Assembly: GCA_963696505.1 (NCBI GenBank)
Contig: CAVOKN010000029.1
Location: 30,138-94,137 of the forward strand
Direction of reading: 5' to 3'
DNA: 64,000 nucleotides
Source of the DNA: CAVOKN01 sp963696505
GTDB taxonomy: Bacteria; Pseudomonadota; Gammaproteobacteria; Burkholderiales; Rhodocyclaceae
The notes under the pieces are model-generated. The model ran no database searches and was not told where the DNA came from. It saw only the letters and a program-made list of their open reading frames with translations. This document shows, piece by piece, positions 22,101 to 31,425 of this stretch. The translations under genes and the position numbers were made by a program. Position 1 is the stretch's first letter. Each line of letters opens with the position of its first letter.

Positions 22101-24485
22101 CGGAATGGCCTCTGTACCGGACTTGAGCGCCTCGGCCCGAGCAATCAGCCCGCCGGCCTCCATGTGGGTGCTGCCGCCCGCTTCCAGTTGCGTTACCCAG
22201 GCATCGAGCAGGCGGTGGGCGTCGGCGATGAGGTCGTGCAGCGCTGGCGTGGCGTCCTGCTCCAGACGCAGCCACTGGTTCATCACCTGCTCCACCGCCC
22301 AGGCGGCCTCGCCGAGCTCCTTCAGCCCAACCATGCGGCCGCTGCCCTTGAGGGTGTGGAAACCGCGACGGATGACGGTGAGGATCTCCCGGTCCTGCGG
22401 ATCGTTGCGGGAGCCCCCGAGGTTGGCATCGATGGTTGCCAGCACCTCCCGTGCTTCCTCCAGAAAGATGGCAAGCAGTTCGCCGTCCACCGCCTCCTCG
22501 GCGAGCGGAGCCGCGGCCGGCGTAACGAGAGCCGACGCCGCAGCCGGCGCAATCTCGGCCACTGCCCTCTCGACCCGACCGGTATCGGCAGAGCCCGGCT
22601 GGGCCAGCGCCGCGAGCGCCTCCCGCGCCTGCTGTTCGAGCCTGGCGTCTGCCACCAGACCGGCTTCCTGGCGTATCGACTCGAAGGTCTGTTTGAGCTC
22701 CTGCCGCAGGCCTTCATCCTGAGGCTGATCGCGCAGCCTTTCGACGAGAACCTGGGCGGATTCCTTCTTCTGTTCGAGCTCTTCCTCAACCGTGGCAGAC
22801 TCGGCCGCTTGCCTTACCCGGGAACGCTCCGGGTAGAGAATCGCTTCCAGGTCGGCAGGACCATGCTGCAGCGCCTCGACGAAAAAGCCAAGGCCGGAAA
22901 GTTTGTGCGCGACCGCCTCGAATTCCGATTGGGTGGGAGCCTGTTCGGTCGCCGCAGCAAAGCGGGCGATGCTGTCCTCGCATTGGGTGAGCAGCGCCAC
23001 CGCCCCGTCCTGGCCGAGCATCGTCAGCGCACCCCTGACCTGCTTCAGGGGCCCGACGAGCTGAGCCAGATCCGCACGGCGTGAGACGTCGCGGAAGTAG
23101 CCGTCCAGGGTCTGTTCGATCTGGGAAAGGTTGGTGAGAATCTCCCGCGCCACCTGGGCGAGGAACAGTTTTTCCTGGGCCTGGCGCGACATTTCGCCCA
23201 ACAACGGGGCGTCCAGCGGAGGCAGCGATTCCCCGGCCCGCAGTGCATCGAGCCGCCCCGCGATGGTGGAAGCCTGGCGCGGGAACTCGCTGTCCATGTG
23301 TTCGAAGCCGTCAACGGCGGTCTCTGCGAGCAGCAGCCCGGTGGCCAGTTCCATCGCCACCGACTCGCACTGCTGCAGCGGATCCTTGCGCAACCAGCGT
23401 GCCATTTCGTGGATCGCGCCGAGCAATCGAGCGACGGACGGCTCCGGCAAGCCCTGGGCGCGGGCGGCGAGTTGGGCGGTTTGCTCGTCGAACTGCGGCA
23501 GGCCAACCGCCGCACCGGCGCAGAACTTGTTCCACGCCTCCTTGGCCTGCTGAATCCCTTCCCGCAGCGAGAGCACCAGCGGCCTCAGCGCAGCCCTGCC
23601 AACCGGGGCGGCGGCGGGAACCATTTCCGCAAGCCCGAACGCCTCCTTTATTTCCGCCACGTGGGCGCTGCGCGCCGGAGCGACGGCGATGTAATAGAGC
23701 AGGTCGCGCAGCAGGCGCTCCGCAACCGTGGCATTGCCATCCACATAGCGACGCATCTGGGTGTCGATGCGTGCGCACAGCCGCTTCACCGCGACGTCGA
23801 CGCTGATCGCCTTCTCCGCCAGGACGTCGAGGAAGCCCAGGGTGATCCACCACACCCGGCGCTCGGCCGGGGTAGCCTGCATGCGCTCGATCGCCGCGAC
23901 GGCCTGACGCATGTCCGCCAAGCCTGCCACGCCGTCGGCGGAACGTAGCCACTGGAGGAAGCCCCGTTCGAAATGGGCACGGGCGGCCTTGAGCAGCGGC
24001 CGCCACTGATCCGCCGGCGGCAACGCGACGGCCTCGCGCCGAGGGGGCCGCCGCGACAGATCCGGGAAGAACAGGTCACTCGGTACCACCGGCGGCGCGC
24101 CGCGCAGGCGCTGCACCTGCTCGTAGACCGGCAACAGTTTTAGCGGCTGATTCGACGACCCGCTCACCACCTCGTCCAGGTAGCTGCGCAGCAGGCCGAT
24201 CGCCTGCTGCCCGAGGTCTAGCAGCGCCGGCGACACCGCCACACTACCGCGCTCGGCATCGGCCAGCAGGCCCTCTACCGCCTCCGATAGCTGCGTAGTG
24301 CCATCCAGACCGACGATGGACAACGCACCGTGGGCCTGGTGCAGGTGGCTTTGGGCATACTTGACCTGGGCGGCCTCGCCGGCTCCGAACTGCTTGAGGG
24401 CGTCCGCTGCCCGGCCCAGTGCCAGGTCGATTTCACCCTTGACCCAGATCAGGGGGCCGAGATCGAATTCATTGACGGCACTCAT
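19134..24485 (-). CDS. chpA: Pil-Chp chemotaxis hybrid histidine kinase ChpA/PilL
   Basis: Very large CheA-type kinase (1783 residues) controlling twitching motility and surface sensing. Several Hpt-like modules: about residue 47 (HQAHGAL), about 470 (KQVRGALTML, Arg in place of His), about 710 (FHTLKGSGRM), about 890 (HTLAGIAGTVG) and about 1088 (HTLKGSARMAG). Then come the dimerisation helix, an ATPase domain (LRNSISHGLEDRD; GRGVGMDVV near 1463), a CheW-like domain, and a C-terminal receiver with phospho-Asp in MLVDIEMPRMDG near 1708. Pro/Ala/Glu-rich linkers separate modules. Last gene of the pilGHIJ-chpA operon. Confidence 0.96.
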   Translation of the reverse strand: MSAVNEFDLGPLIWVKGEIDLALGRAADALKQFGAGEAAQVKYAQSHLHQAHGALSIVGLDGTTQLSEAVEGLLADAERGSVAVSPALLDLGQQAIGLLRSYLDEVVSGSSNQPLKLLPVYEQVQRLRGAPPVVPSDLFFPDLSRRPPRREAVALPPADQWRPLLKAARAHFERGFLQWLRSADGVAGLADMRQAVAAIERMQATPAERRVWWITLGFLDVLAEKAISVDVAVKRLCARIDTQMRRYVDGNATVAERLLRDLLYYIAVAPARSAHVAEIKEAFGLAEMVPAAAPVGRAALRPLVLSLREGIQQAKEAWNKFCAGAAVGLPQFDEQTAQLAARAQGLPEPSVARLLGAIHEMARWLRKDPLQQCESVAMELATGLLLAETAVDGFEHMDSEFPRQASTIAGRLDALRAGESLPPLDAPLLGEMSRQAQEKLFLAQVAREILTNLSQIEQTLDGYFRDVSRRADLAQLVGPLKQVRGALTMLGQDGAVALLTQCEDSIARFAAATEQAPTQSEFEAVAHKLSGLGFFVEALQHGPADLEAILYPERSRVRQAAESATVEEELEQKKESAQVLVERLRDQPQDEGLRQELKQTFESIRQEAGLVADARLEQQAREALAALAQPGSADTGRVERAVAEIAPAAASALVTPAAAPLAEEAVDGELLAIFLEEAREVLATIDANLGGSRNDPQDREILTVIRRGFHTLKGSGRMVGLKELGEAAWAVEQVMNQWLRLEQDATPALHDLIADAHRLLDAWVTQLEAGGSTHMEAGGLIARAEALKSGTEAIPAAAPAAAETPTPLAPIEVEAPSAFEVPALAAEQAAPQPAAPQAPAEEQIQIGELVLSRALYDMFLGEARQHLATLRHELARMHLNSSLQPSAETIRAAHTLAGIAGTVGLQPVHDLGRCLEHALARLAGIGCAPDADQSEVLNSAATVLEGMVKAVADRRRPVPLPDLFDWLDAIAPGARPLGATHPVAEILSLEEEEEEVAEEEAVAQALAEHPQPPAPIHVVAPPAPALPPAEQPVPEERRKLRLPDDIDPQLLPIFLDESADLMSEITVALGRWRGSPQDGEAPLALARLLHTLKGSARMAGAMAIGELVHSLENRVQQSFENASADTPFFDECDQSLDRASSLLDQLRQVPVAEEPVAQVEGIVPPAAQPVAEEEEQAARATLRVRADLVDRFVNEAGEISIARSRIDGEMRTLRASLLDLTENVIRLRNQLREVEIQAESQMQSRMALAEAQQADFDPLEMDRFTRLQEVTRMMAESVNDLSTVQQNLLRNLDGADSALTGQGRLTRDLQQALMNVRMVPFASIADRLHRIVRQTAKELNRKANLDIRGGQVELDRSVLEKMTGPLEHLLRNSISHGLEDRDQRLALGKPEIGGVALSVSQEGNEIAIELADDGRGLDLDRIRSRAEQAGLLAPDEVPSEAKLVDLIFRPGFSTAAELSEIAGRGVGMDVVKSSVYSLGGRIEVTNQPGKGVRFRILLPQSLVVMQALLTKVAGRTYAIPSAMVEQVLELKPDAMEKTRAAGEAEWMGNKYPFRYLARLLGDLGTQPPVARYSWVILTRAGGKRVATQVDGLRGNQEIVIKKTGPQLAHVIGVAGATVLADGEVSLILNPVALLDGEPASVPGAAAPARPAAAAIAKRQATVMVVDDSLTVRKITGRLLEREGFHVVTAKDGVDALEQLLDLVPDVMLVDIEMPRMDGFDLSRNVRGDARLKGVPIIMITSRLADKHRSYAREIGVNHYLGKPYQEDELLALIRSYTEAAVAA

Positions 24486-24597
24486 GGCGACTCGCAGTGA
24501 TCAGGTTGGGATCGGCCGGCTCGGCACCGATTCGGTTTCAGGCGCCCGCACCGGCCAATGCCGGGTGGGGATCCGCGGCTTCGACAGCATCGGCTGC

Positions 24598-26754
24598 TCA
24601 GACCTTGAATCCGGACACCGAGCCCTTCAGTTCCACCGCCAGCTCGGCCAACTGCCCGATCGAAACGGCGGTTTCCTTGGTTCCGGCAGTCGTCTGCTGG
24701 GTGACCCGCAGGATGCTCTTCATGGTGTCGGCCACCTGGGCAGCCTGGACGGACTGCTTCTCCGTCTGGGTCGAGATCTGCTCGATCAGGCGGGCGAGGT
24801 TGCTCGACACCGACGAGATCTCCGACAGCGCCTGGCCGGCAGCATCGGACAGCCGGGCCCCGTCCACCACGCCGCGGGTGCTGCGCTCCATCGCCGACAC
24901 GGCATCCTGCGTGTCCGCCTGAATCGTCTTGACGATGGCGGCGATCTGCTTGGTCGCCTCACCGGAGCGTTCCGCCAGTCGCTGGACCTCTTCCGCCACC
25001 ACCGTGAAGCCGCGGCCCGCCTCGCCTGCCGACGCCGCCTGAATCGCGGCGTTGAGCGCCAGGACGTTGGTCTGTTCGGTGATGTCCGAGATCAGTTCGA
25101 CGATCTCGCCGATCTCCTGCGACGACTCGCCCAGTCGCTTGATCCGCTTGGAAGTCTCCTGGATCTGCTCGCGGATCTCGTTCATGCCCTTGATCGAGTT
25201 TTCCACCGCATCGGCGCCCTTGCGGGCAGACGTCAGCGAGGCTCGCGCCACATGGGCCGATTCGACCGCGCTGCGGGAAACCTGGTTCATCTGCTGCGCC
25301 ATCGCCAGAGCAGCGGAACCCGCCTCCTGGATCTCGCGCGCCTGGCGTTCGGTGGCGGCAAGGAGGTCGCCCGACGTGCTTCGTGCCGACTCGGTCGCCG
25401 ACGTCACCCGCGTGGCCGCCTCGTTGATGCGCTTGACCAGCACGGACAGCTCCTCGATGGTGTAATTCACCGAGTCGGCAATCGCGCCGGTGACGTCTTC
25501 GGTCACGGTAGCACGCACCGTCAGGTCGCCGTCGGCCAGATCTCCCATCTCGTTCATCAGCCGCAGAATCGCCTGCTGCTGGCTGTTCTTGTCCTGCTCG
25601 GCGCTGCGGCGCTGGGCATCGGCATCCACCGCACTGCGCCGCGTGCCGTCGTTGTAAAGCTTGAGCAGCAGCGCCAGGGTTACCAGCGCCAGGCTGCCGA
25701 ACAGCGCGATCAAGGCAGTCGGCACCGCCCGCGCCGACAGCACTTCGGCATAGCCCGCAGCAACCTTGTCGGTAGCGTCCAGCAGGGCGGTGCTGTCGCT
25801 GAAGATGCGGCTGCCGGCCTGCTTGGCCTGAACCAACCGCTGAAGGTTGGCGAGAATGCTGGTGATCGCCTCGCGGTACTGGTTGAACGCGCCCTCCAGT
25901 TCTGCGAGCCGCTCGCGCGTTTCCGGATCGCTGGCGGGACGGATCACGTCGCTGCCTTTGGCCAGCGCCTGAAGCGTGTCGCGAAAGACGTTGGTGTCCT
26001 TGCCCAGCAGAAACGCCACTTCGGGATCGAGCGAACTCCCGACCATCAGACTGTTGGCATTCTTGGCAAGGCGTTGCGTGAGCATCACCAACTGGTTTGC
26101 CGCCACGATCTCCCGCGCCGGTGCCGCCGATTGCAGCTTGAGCGCGCTGACCTGCTCCGTCAGCTCGAGCAGTTGGGGGTTGCGCGCATTGATCGCGTTC
26201 ACGGAACTGCCCAGTGCCACCAGATTCTTCTCCTGCTCCAGCAGGGTCGCCGCATTCTTGTTGGTTTTCTCCCATTCCGCCGCCAGCGCCTGGAGATCGG
26301 GCTGAACCGCGTCGGGGCTCGCCGGGACCGATACGCCATCGATATCGCCGCCCTGCATCAGCCGGTCGAGTAGAGAAGCGAAGGCGTCGCGGCTCTCGCG
26401 CAATTCCTTGAAGGCCGGCGCATTGCCCTGAAGCGTGAGTTGCGCCGACTTGGCCAGGCGCTGGGAAAGCATGCGCATCTGGCCGATGGCGGAAACGTAG
26501 GCAGTTCCCTGGGTTCCGATACGGTTCTCGCGTATCGACAGCCCTGCCGCGACGAGCAGAAACACGCCGAACAACGCCGCCAGGATGCGCAGTTGCTGGT
26601 TCAGCGGCATGCCGCCCAGCACGGGCAGCGCGCCAAGGGCTGCGCTGCGCGGCATGGCCGGCGAATCACCCTGCGCGCTATCCAAAATGGTGGTATCGGC
26701 CGCTCCGCCCCGCCTGCCCACCAGGCGTCCGATGTCGAGAAGTTTGAATGCCAT
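24598..26754 (-). CDS. pilJ: Twitching motility methyl-accepting chemotaxis protein PilJ
   Basis: Inner-membrane chemoreceptor of the Pil-Chp system, 718 residues. It has an N-terminal membrane segment (about residues 55-75), a long periplasmic region with two repeated PilJ-type helical modules, and a second membrane segment near 345 ([20 protein letters not shown]). HAMP-like and signalling domains follow, with the hairpin tip [15 protein letters not shown] near 565. It sits between pilI and chpA, 50 and 112 bases apart. pilK, which often follows pilJ, is absent here. Confidence 0.95.
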   Translation of the reverse strand: MAFKLLDIGRLVGRRGGAADTTILDSAQGDSPAMPRSAALGALPVLGGMPLNQQLRILAALFGVFLLVAAGLSIRENRIGTQGTAYVSAIGQMRMLSQRLAKSAQLTLQGNAPAFKELRESRDAFASLLDRLMQGGDIDGVSVPASPDAVQPDLQALAAEWEKTNKNAATLLEQEKNLVALGSSVNAINARNPQLLELTEQVSALKLQSAAPAREIVAANQLVMLTQRLAKNANSLMVGSSLDPEVAFLLGKDTNVFRDTLQALAKGSDVIRPASDPETRERLAELEGAFNQYREAITSILANLQRLVQAKQAGSRIFSDSTALLDATDKVAAGYAEVLSARAVPTALIALFGSLALVTLALLLKLYNDGTRRSAVDADAQRRSAEQDKNSQQQAILRLMNEMGDLADGDLTVRATVTEDVTGAIADSVNYTIEELSVLVKRINEAATRVTSATESARSTSGDLLAATERQAREIQEAGSAALAMAQQMNQVSRSAVESAHVARASLTSARKGADAVENSIKGMNEIREQIQETSKRIKRLGESSQEIGEIVELISDITEQTNVLALNAAIQAASAGEAGRGFTVVAEEVQRLAERSGEATKQIAAIVKTIQADTQDAVSAMERSTRGVVDGARLSDAAGQALSEISSVSSNLARLIEQISTQTEKQSVQAAQVADTMKSILRVTQQTTAGTKETAVSIGQLAELAVELKGSVSGFKV

Positions 26755-26804
26755 TGTTTGTTCTCTCCCGAACCGTTCTCAGACTTTCGACATGGCACCT
26801 GCCA

Positions 26805-27317
26805 TCATGCCCCGACTTCCATGAAAGCCGGGTCGGTGAACAGCTCCTTGATCAGCAGCTTTTTCCAGTTCTGTCCCTGATTGTCGGTGTAATGTGCACC
26901 GACCCAGGATCGGGCGTCGGATTGCTCCGACCGCGCTTCCAGTTGGTCCAGGTTGCGCAGGCCCAAGGTCCGGCTCACCAGCAGCGCACTGGAGAAGCCG
27001 AAGCGGCTGTTGGCCAGGACCAGACGGGAGTCGGCGGTGACCGGCGTCGCGTCGAGACCCTGGTAGGCCGAGAAATCCACCACGGTAAACAAGGTGCCGC
27101 GAATGTTGGCCAAGCCGCGAAACCAAGGCTTGGTCAATGGAACGGGGGTCAACTGCGGCAGGGGAACGATCTCGCCCGTTTCCGGTAGTTCGAGCAACCA
27201 GTGACCCCGACCGCCGAGAATCCCGAGCAGCGCCCGCGGTGCCTCGCCCCGCTGGGCGCTGGTCAGCCGCTCGACCAGCGCCTGCTGGAACTCGCGCAGG
27301 CTGATGCGTTTGGCCAT
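26805..27317 (-). CDS. pilI: CheW-like coupling protein PilI
   Basis: 170-residue CheW-domain adaptor that links PilJ to ChpA. It begins MAKRISLREFQQALVERL; the CheW core has LPQLTPVPLTKPWFRGLANIRGT (split here over two strands of the fold) and VVDFSAYQGLD. ATG 27317 is chosen; the frame is open upstream into pilH but without homology. It lies 17 bases after pilH and 50 before pilJ. Confidence 0.93.
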   Translation of the reverse strand: MAKRISLREFQQALVERLTSAQRGEAPRALLGILGGRGHWLLELPETGEIVPLPQLTPVPLTKPWFRGLANIRGTLFTVVDFSAYQGLDATPVTADSRLVLANSRFGFSSALLVSRTLGLRNLDQLEARSEQSDARSWVGAHYTDNQGQNWKKLLIKELFTDPAFMEVGA

Positions 27318-27334
27318 GATTGGCTCGCCCTGCG

Positions 27335-27700
27335 CTAACCCAGCGCGCTGATCTTGCCGAGGAGGGCCGTCGGGTCGATGGGCTTGGTCAGATAGTCCTG
27401 CGCGCCCTGCCGCATGCCCCAGATCTTGTCGGTTTCCTGATCCTTGCTGGTGCACATGATGACGGGAATACGCCGCGTGGTCTCGTCGCGGGTCAGGGTG
27501 CGGGTGGCCTGAAAGCCGTTGATGCCGGGCATCACCACGTCCATCAGGATCAGGTCGGGCATCTCGGCCTTGGCCTTGGTAATCGCCTCCTCACCCGATT
27601 CCGCGGTGATGACCATGTAGCCGCTGCGCACCAGCAACTCGCCGAGGACGTGACGCTCTGTGGGCGAGTCGTCCACTACGAGTATCTTCTTGACGGGCAT
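27335..27700 (-). CDS. pilH: Response regulator PilH
   Basis: Single-domain CheY-like receiver of 121 residues. Acid pocket ILVVDDSPTERH, phospho-Asp in LILMDVVMPGINGFQ, Thr in MCTSKDQETDK, and the conserved Lys in YLTKPIDP. In Pseudomonas PilH acts in pilus retraction control or as a phosphate sink. ATG 27700 has a GGAGG-type site in front. Only 17 bases separate it from pilG. Confidence 0.95.
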   Translation of the reverse strand: MPVKKILVVDDSPTERHVLGELLVRSGYMVITAESGEEAITKAKAEMPDLILMDVVMPGINGFQATRTLTRDETTRRIPVIMCTSKDQETDKIWGMRQGAQDYLTKPIDPTALLGKISALG

Positions 27701-27717
27701 CGTGGGATCCTCCCTGC

Positions 27718-28116
27718 CTATTTCGCTGCCTGAACGGCGTGGGCAGCCACTGCCTTTAGCAGGCTGTCCTTCGTGAAAGGCTTGGTGAGGTACTCGTCGG
27801 ACCCGACCATGCGCCCCCGAGCGCGATCGAACAGGCCATCCTTGGAAGAGAGCATCACCACCGGGGTGGCGCCGAAGCGCGCGTTCTTCTTGATCAGCGC
27901 GCAGGTCTGGTAGCCGTCCAGACGCGGCATCATGATGTCGACGAAGATGATGTCGGGGTGGTGGTCGGCGATCTTGGCCAGCGCATCGAAGCCGTCCTCC
28001 GCCAGCACCACTTGGCATCCGGCTTGGGACAGAAAGATCTCGGCGCTGCGACGGATGGTGTTGCTGTCGTCAATCACCATCACCTTGACGCCGTTCAGGC
28101 TGACTGGGTCCGCCAC
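27718..28116 (-). CDS. pilG: Response regulator PilG
   Basis: Single-domain receiver of 132 residues, promoting pilus extension in the Pil-Chp pathway. VMVIDDSNTIRRSAEIFL, IIFVDIMMPRLDGYQ with the phospho-Asp, MLSSKDG and YLTKPFTKDSL are all present. It is the first gene of pilG-pilH-pilI-pilJ-chpA. The 138 bases upstream to the rubredoxin gene show no strong terminator, so the rubredoxin may be co-transcribed. Confidence 0.95.
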   Translation of the reverse strand: MADPVSLNGVKVMVIDDSNTIRRSAEIFLSQAGCQVVLAEDGFDALAKIADHHPDIIFVDIMMPRLDGYQTCALIKKNARFGATPVVMLSSKDGLFDRARGRMVGSDEYLTKPFTKDSLLKAVAAHAVQAAK

Positions 28117-28254
28117 ACTTGCCTCCTCCCTGACCTCGCCGATACGGGCTCAGACCCGTCCGGCCAAGGGCGGCCGCCAATATACCGCAAACCCTGTCGT
28201 CACCGTGAGCAGGAAAACCCCCGGAAAAACGTCGTATTTCCTGCGATCGGTGCG

Positions 28255-28443
28255 TCAGACTTGCACCACCTCGAAGTCTTCCTTGCGCGCGCCGCAGTCG
28301 GGGCAGGTCCAATTGGGCGGAATGTCCTCCCAGCGGGTGCCGGGGGCGATGCCCTCGGCGGGAATGCCGGTCGCTTCGTCGTAGATGAAGCCGCAGATCA
28401 GGCACATGTAGGTCTTGTACTGGGTATCGATGCTGACGGCCAT
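28255..28443 (-). CDS. Rubredoxin
   Basis: 62-residue iron protein for one-electron transfer. Both CxxC iron-binding knuckles are present: [14 protein letters not shown] and [14 protein letters not shown]. Length and spacing are those of ordinary rubredoxins. Its place just upstream of pilG is a common arrangement in betaproteobacteria, without a known functional link. It is divergent from thiD. Confidence 0.95.
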   Translation of the reverse strand: MAVSIDTQYKTYMCLICGFIYDEATGIPAEGIAPGTRWEDIPPNWTCPDCGARKEDFEVVQV

Positions 28444-28542
28444 TTCGAGTACATGCCGCCCGAAGAGGGCGGGTGGTGTTTTCAGTTAGAATGCGGCGCA
28501 TCTTACCGTATCCACCGCGTGCGCGCCGACGCGCGTCGCTCC

Positions 28543-29433
28543 ATGGTCCAGCACGAACTGCTCCCCCCGATCGTCATGGTTTTCGGCGCCACCGATCCGT
28601 CCGGCGGCGCCGGCGTTCAGGCCGACATCATGACCCTGGCAAGCATGGGTTGCCATGCGCTGTCGGTGGTGACGGCGATCACGGTTCAGGACACCGCCGG
28701 GGTGGAGGACATGCTGGCGATCGAATCGGACTGGGTGGCGGACCAGGCGCGCGCGTTGCTGGAGGACATGCCGGTGGCCGCGTTCAAGGTCGGCATGCTG
28801 GGCAGCGTCGAGAACATCGCCGCGGTGGCCGAGATCCTCGCCGATTATCCGGACATACCCCTGGTGCTCGACCCGGTGCTGGCCACCGGCCGCGGTGACG
28901 AACTGGCCAGCGAGGACATGATCTACGCGCTGCGCGAACTGCTGCTGCCCCAGACCACCGTGCTCACCGCCAACAGCCTCGAAGCGCGCCGCCTTGCACA
29001 GGACGACGGCGAAGAGGGCGAATCCGAGGGCAACGAGGCACCGGCGTCGGACGAGGAGGAGTCGCCCGATCTGATGGAATGCGCCCGCCGTCTGGTCGGT
29101 ACCGGCGCCGAATACGTGCTCATCACCGGCACCCACGAGAACACCACCAAGGTGATCAACACGCTCTACGGCGAACGGGGCGCGGTGCGCACCGATTCCT
29201 GGGACCGCCTGCCCGGCAGCTACCACGGCTCCGGCTGCACCCTGGCGGGAGCCATTGCCGCCAATCTGGCCAATGGGCTGGACGTGGCCGACGCGGTGCG
29301 CGACGCCCAGGACTACACCTGGCAGGCCCTGGCGGCGGGTTTCCGCCCCGGCATGGGCCGCTACATCCCGGACCGCTTCTTCTGGGCGCGTGAACTCGAC
29401 GGTGCGGAAGACGATGCGGGGTCAACACAGTAA
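28543..29433 (+). CDS. thiD: Hydroxymethylpyrimidine / phosphomethylpyrimidine kinase
   Basis: Phosphorylates HMP and HMP-P for thiamine synthesis. 296 residues from ATG 28543 (MVQHELLPPIVMVFGATDPS), longer than the usual 260-270. GGAGVQADIMTLAS and the C-terminal PGSYHGSGCTLAGAIAANLA (split here from its DRL lead) are conserved. The extra length is a strongly acidic insertion at about residues 152-176 (DDGEEGESEGNE..., DEEESPD), probably a surface loop. It overlaps thiE by 20 bases. Confidence 0.95.
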   Translation: MVQHELLPPIVMVFGATDPSGGAGVQADIMTLASMGCHALSVVTAITVQDTAGVEDMLAIESDWVADQARALLEDMPVAAFKVGMLGSVENIAAVAEILADYPDIPLVLDPVLATGRGDELASEDMIYALRELLLPQTTVLTANSLEARRLAQDDGEEGESEGNEAPASDEEESPDLMECARRLVGTGAEYVLITGTHENTTKVINTLYGERGAVRTDSWDRLPGSYHGSGCTLAGAIAANLANGLDVADAVRDAQDYTWQALAAGFRPGMGRYIPDRFFWARELDGAEDDAGSTQ

Positions 29434-30061
29434 CCTGCGCGGCCTCTACGCCGTCACTCCCGACAGCGCCGACACCGCCGGACTTCTGGAGCGCGCAAGT
29501 CAGGCGCTGGCGGGCGGCGCACGGATGCTCCAGTACCGCAACAAGTCCGCCGATCCCATGCTGCGCCGCGCCCAGGCCACCGCGCTGCTCGCGCGCTGCC
29601 GCGCGGCGGGCGTGCCGCTGATCATCAACGACGACCTGGCGCTGGCCCTGGAACTGGGAGCCGACGGCGTGCATCTGGGCTGCGAGGACACCGGCGTGGC
29701 GCTGGCGCGACGCACCCTGGGGCCCAGGGCCATTGTCGGCGCCTCCTGCTATGACGACCTGGACCGCGGACGGGCGGCTGTCGCCGAGGGTGCCGACTAC
29801 GTTGCCTTCGGCACTGCCTACCCCAGCCCGACCAAGCCTGGCGCCGTCCACGCCCCGCTGGCGCTCTACGGCCAGGCGGCGCGGAAATTCGCCGTGCCCA
29901 TCGCCGCCATAGGCGGCATCACCGTCGGCAATTCCCTGCCGCTGATTGTCGCCGGCGTTGACCTGCTGGCGGTGATCACCGACCTGTTCGATGCGCCGGA
30001 CGTCGCAGCGCGCGCCGCCGCCTACGCGGCGCTGTTCGCAAACCTCGAGGACCTGCCATGA
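29414..30061 (+). CDS. thiE: Thiamine-phosphate synthase
   Basis: Condenses HMP-PP with the thiazole phosphate. 215 residues. [45 protein letters not shown] and [13 protein letters not shown] cover the active site. ATG 29414 lies inside the end of thiD; its own stop overlaps hemL by four bases (ATGA), so thiD-thiE-hemL form a translationally coupled operon. Confidence 0.95.
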   Translation: MRGQHSNLRGLYAVTPDSADTAGLLERASQALAGGARMLQYRNKSADPMLRRAQATALLARCRAAGVPLIINDDLALALELGADGVHLGCEDTGVALARRTLGPRAIVGASCYDDLDRGRAAVAEGADYVAFGTAYPSPTKPGAVHAPLALYGQAARKFAVPIAAIGGITVGNSLPLIVAGVDLLAVITDLFDAPDVAARAAAYAALFANLEDLP

Positions 30062-31344
30062 CCAGCAAGAACGATGTCCTGTTCGAGCGCGCCCGCCGCT
30101 CGATTCCCGCCGGCGTCAATTCGCCGGTCCGCGCCTTCCGCTCGGTGGGTGGCACACCGCGCTTCTTCGCGTCGGCTGCCGGAGCACGGGTGACCGACGT
30201 CAACGGCAAGAGCTACATCGACTACGTCGGCTCCTGGGGCCCGGCGATCCTCGGCCATGCCCATCCCGAGGTGGTGCGGGCGGTGCAGGAGGCGGCGGCG
30301 CGTGGCCTTTCCTTCGGTGCTCCGACCGAGGCCGAGATCGACATGGCGGAAGAGCTGCTGCGCCTGGTGCCGAGCATGGAGCTGGTGCGGCTGGTGAGTT
30401 CCGGCACCGAGGCCACCATGAGCGCCATCCGGCTTGCCCGCGGCTATACCGGCCGTGATGCCATCGTCAAATTCGAGGGCTGCTACCACGGCCACGCCGA
30501 CAGCCTGCTGGTGAAAGCCGGTTCCGGGGCACTGACTTTCGGCAATCCCTCCTCCGGCGGCGTGCCCGAGGACTTCGCCAAACACACCCTGGTGCTCGAC
30601 TACAACAATCCGCAGATGTTGGAGGACACCTTCCGCCAAGTGGGAGATCGCATCGCCGCGGTGATCGTCGAGCCGGTGGTGGGCAACATGAACCTGATCG
30701 CGCCGCGCGCGGAATTCCTCAAGGCCATGCGCGATCTGTGTAGCAAACATGGCGCGCTGCTGATCTTCGACGAGGTGATGACCGGCTTTCGCGTCGCCCT
30801 GGGTGGCGCCCAGGCTTACTACGGCATCAAGCCGGACCTTACCACGCTGGGCAAAGTCATAGGCGGCGGCATGCCGGTGGGCGCATTCGGCGGCCGGCGC
30901 GACGTGATGGAAAAGATCGCTCCCCTGGGCCCGGTGTATCAGGCGGGGACGCTGTCGGGCAATCCGGTTGCGGTGGCGGCGGGTCTGGCCACCCTCAGGT
31001 TGATCCAGGCGCCAGGCTTCTACGAGCGCCTCGGCGCCCAGACGAAGCGGCTCACAGACGGCCTGGCCGCCGCGGCGCGAGAGCAGGGCATCGCCTTCAG
31101 CGCCCAGGCGGTGGGCGGCATGTTCGGCCTTTACTTCCGCAACTCGGCGCCCGGCACCTATGCCGAAGTGCTGGAATGCGACAAGGAGGCTTTCAACCGC
31201 TACTTCCACGCCATGCTGGTGAAGGGCGTGTACTTCGCCCCCTCGGCCTTCGAGGCGGGTTTCGTGTCTGCGGCCCACGGGGACGCCGAAATCGACGCGA
31301 CGATCGCCGCCGCGGCCCACGTCTTCAGCCAGTTGGCCGGCTAG
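30058..31344 (+). CDS. hemL: Glutamate-1-semialdehyde 2,1-aminomutase
   Basis: PLP enzyme making 5-aminolevulinate in the C5 haem pathway. 428 residues, the family length. [25 protein letters not shown] start (here [16 protein letters not shown]), [30 protein letters not shown] and the PLP lysine in [18 protein letters not shown] are intact. It is coupled to thiE by a 4-base overlap and ends before a strong hairpin. Confidence 0.97.
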   Translation: MTSKNDVLFERARRSIPAGVNSPVRAFRSVGGTPRFFASAAGARVTDVNGKSYIDYVGSWGPAILGHAHPEVVRAVQEAAARGLSFGAPTEAEIDMAEELLRLVPSMELVRLVSSGTEATMSAIRLARGYTGRDAIVKFEGCYHGHADSLLVKAGSGALTFGNPSSGGVPEDFAKHTLVLDYNNPQMLEDTFRQVGDRIAAVIVEPVVGNMNLIAPRAEFLKAMRDLCSKHGALLIFDEVMTGFRVALGGAQAYYGIKPDLTTLGKVIGGGMPVGAFGGRRDVMEKIAPLGPVYQAGTLSGNPVAVAAGLATLRLIQAPGFYERLGAQTKRLTDGLAAAAREQGIAFSAQAVGGMFGLYFRNSAPGTYAEVLECDKEAFNRYFHAMLVKGVYFAPSAFEAGFVSAAHGDAEIDATIAAAAHVFSQLAG

Positions 31345-31389
31345 GCAGGCCCTTCCGTAACTCGATGCGCCGAGCGCCCCCTCGCTTGC

Positions 31390-31411
31390 CCTCCCCCGCA
31401 CGCGGGGGAGG
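31390..31411. terminator. Strong hairpin between convergent hemL and pccA
   Basis: Perfect 10-base stem CCTCCCCCGC / GCGGGGGAGG with a 2-base loop, followed by TTTC on the plus strand. It lies 46 bases after hemL and 15 bases beyond the pccA stop, so it can serve both genes. Confidence 0.65.
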
Positions 31412-31425
31412 TTTCGGGTGGGGCA

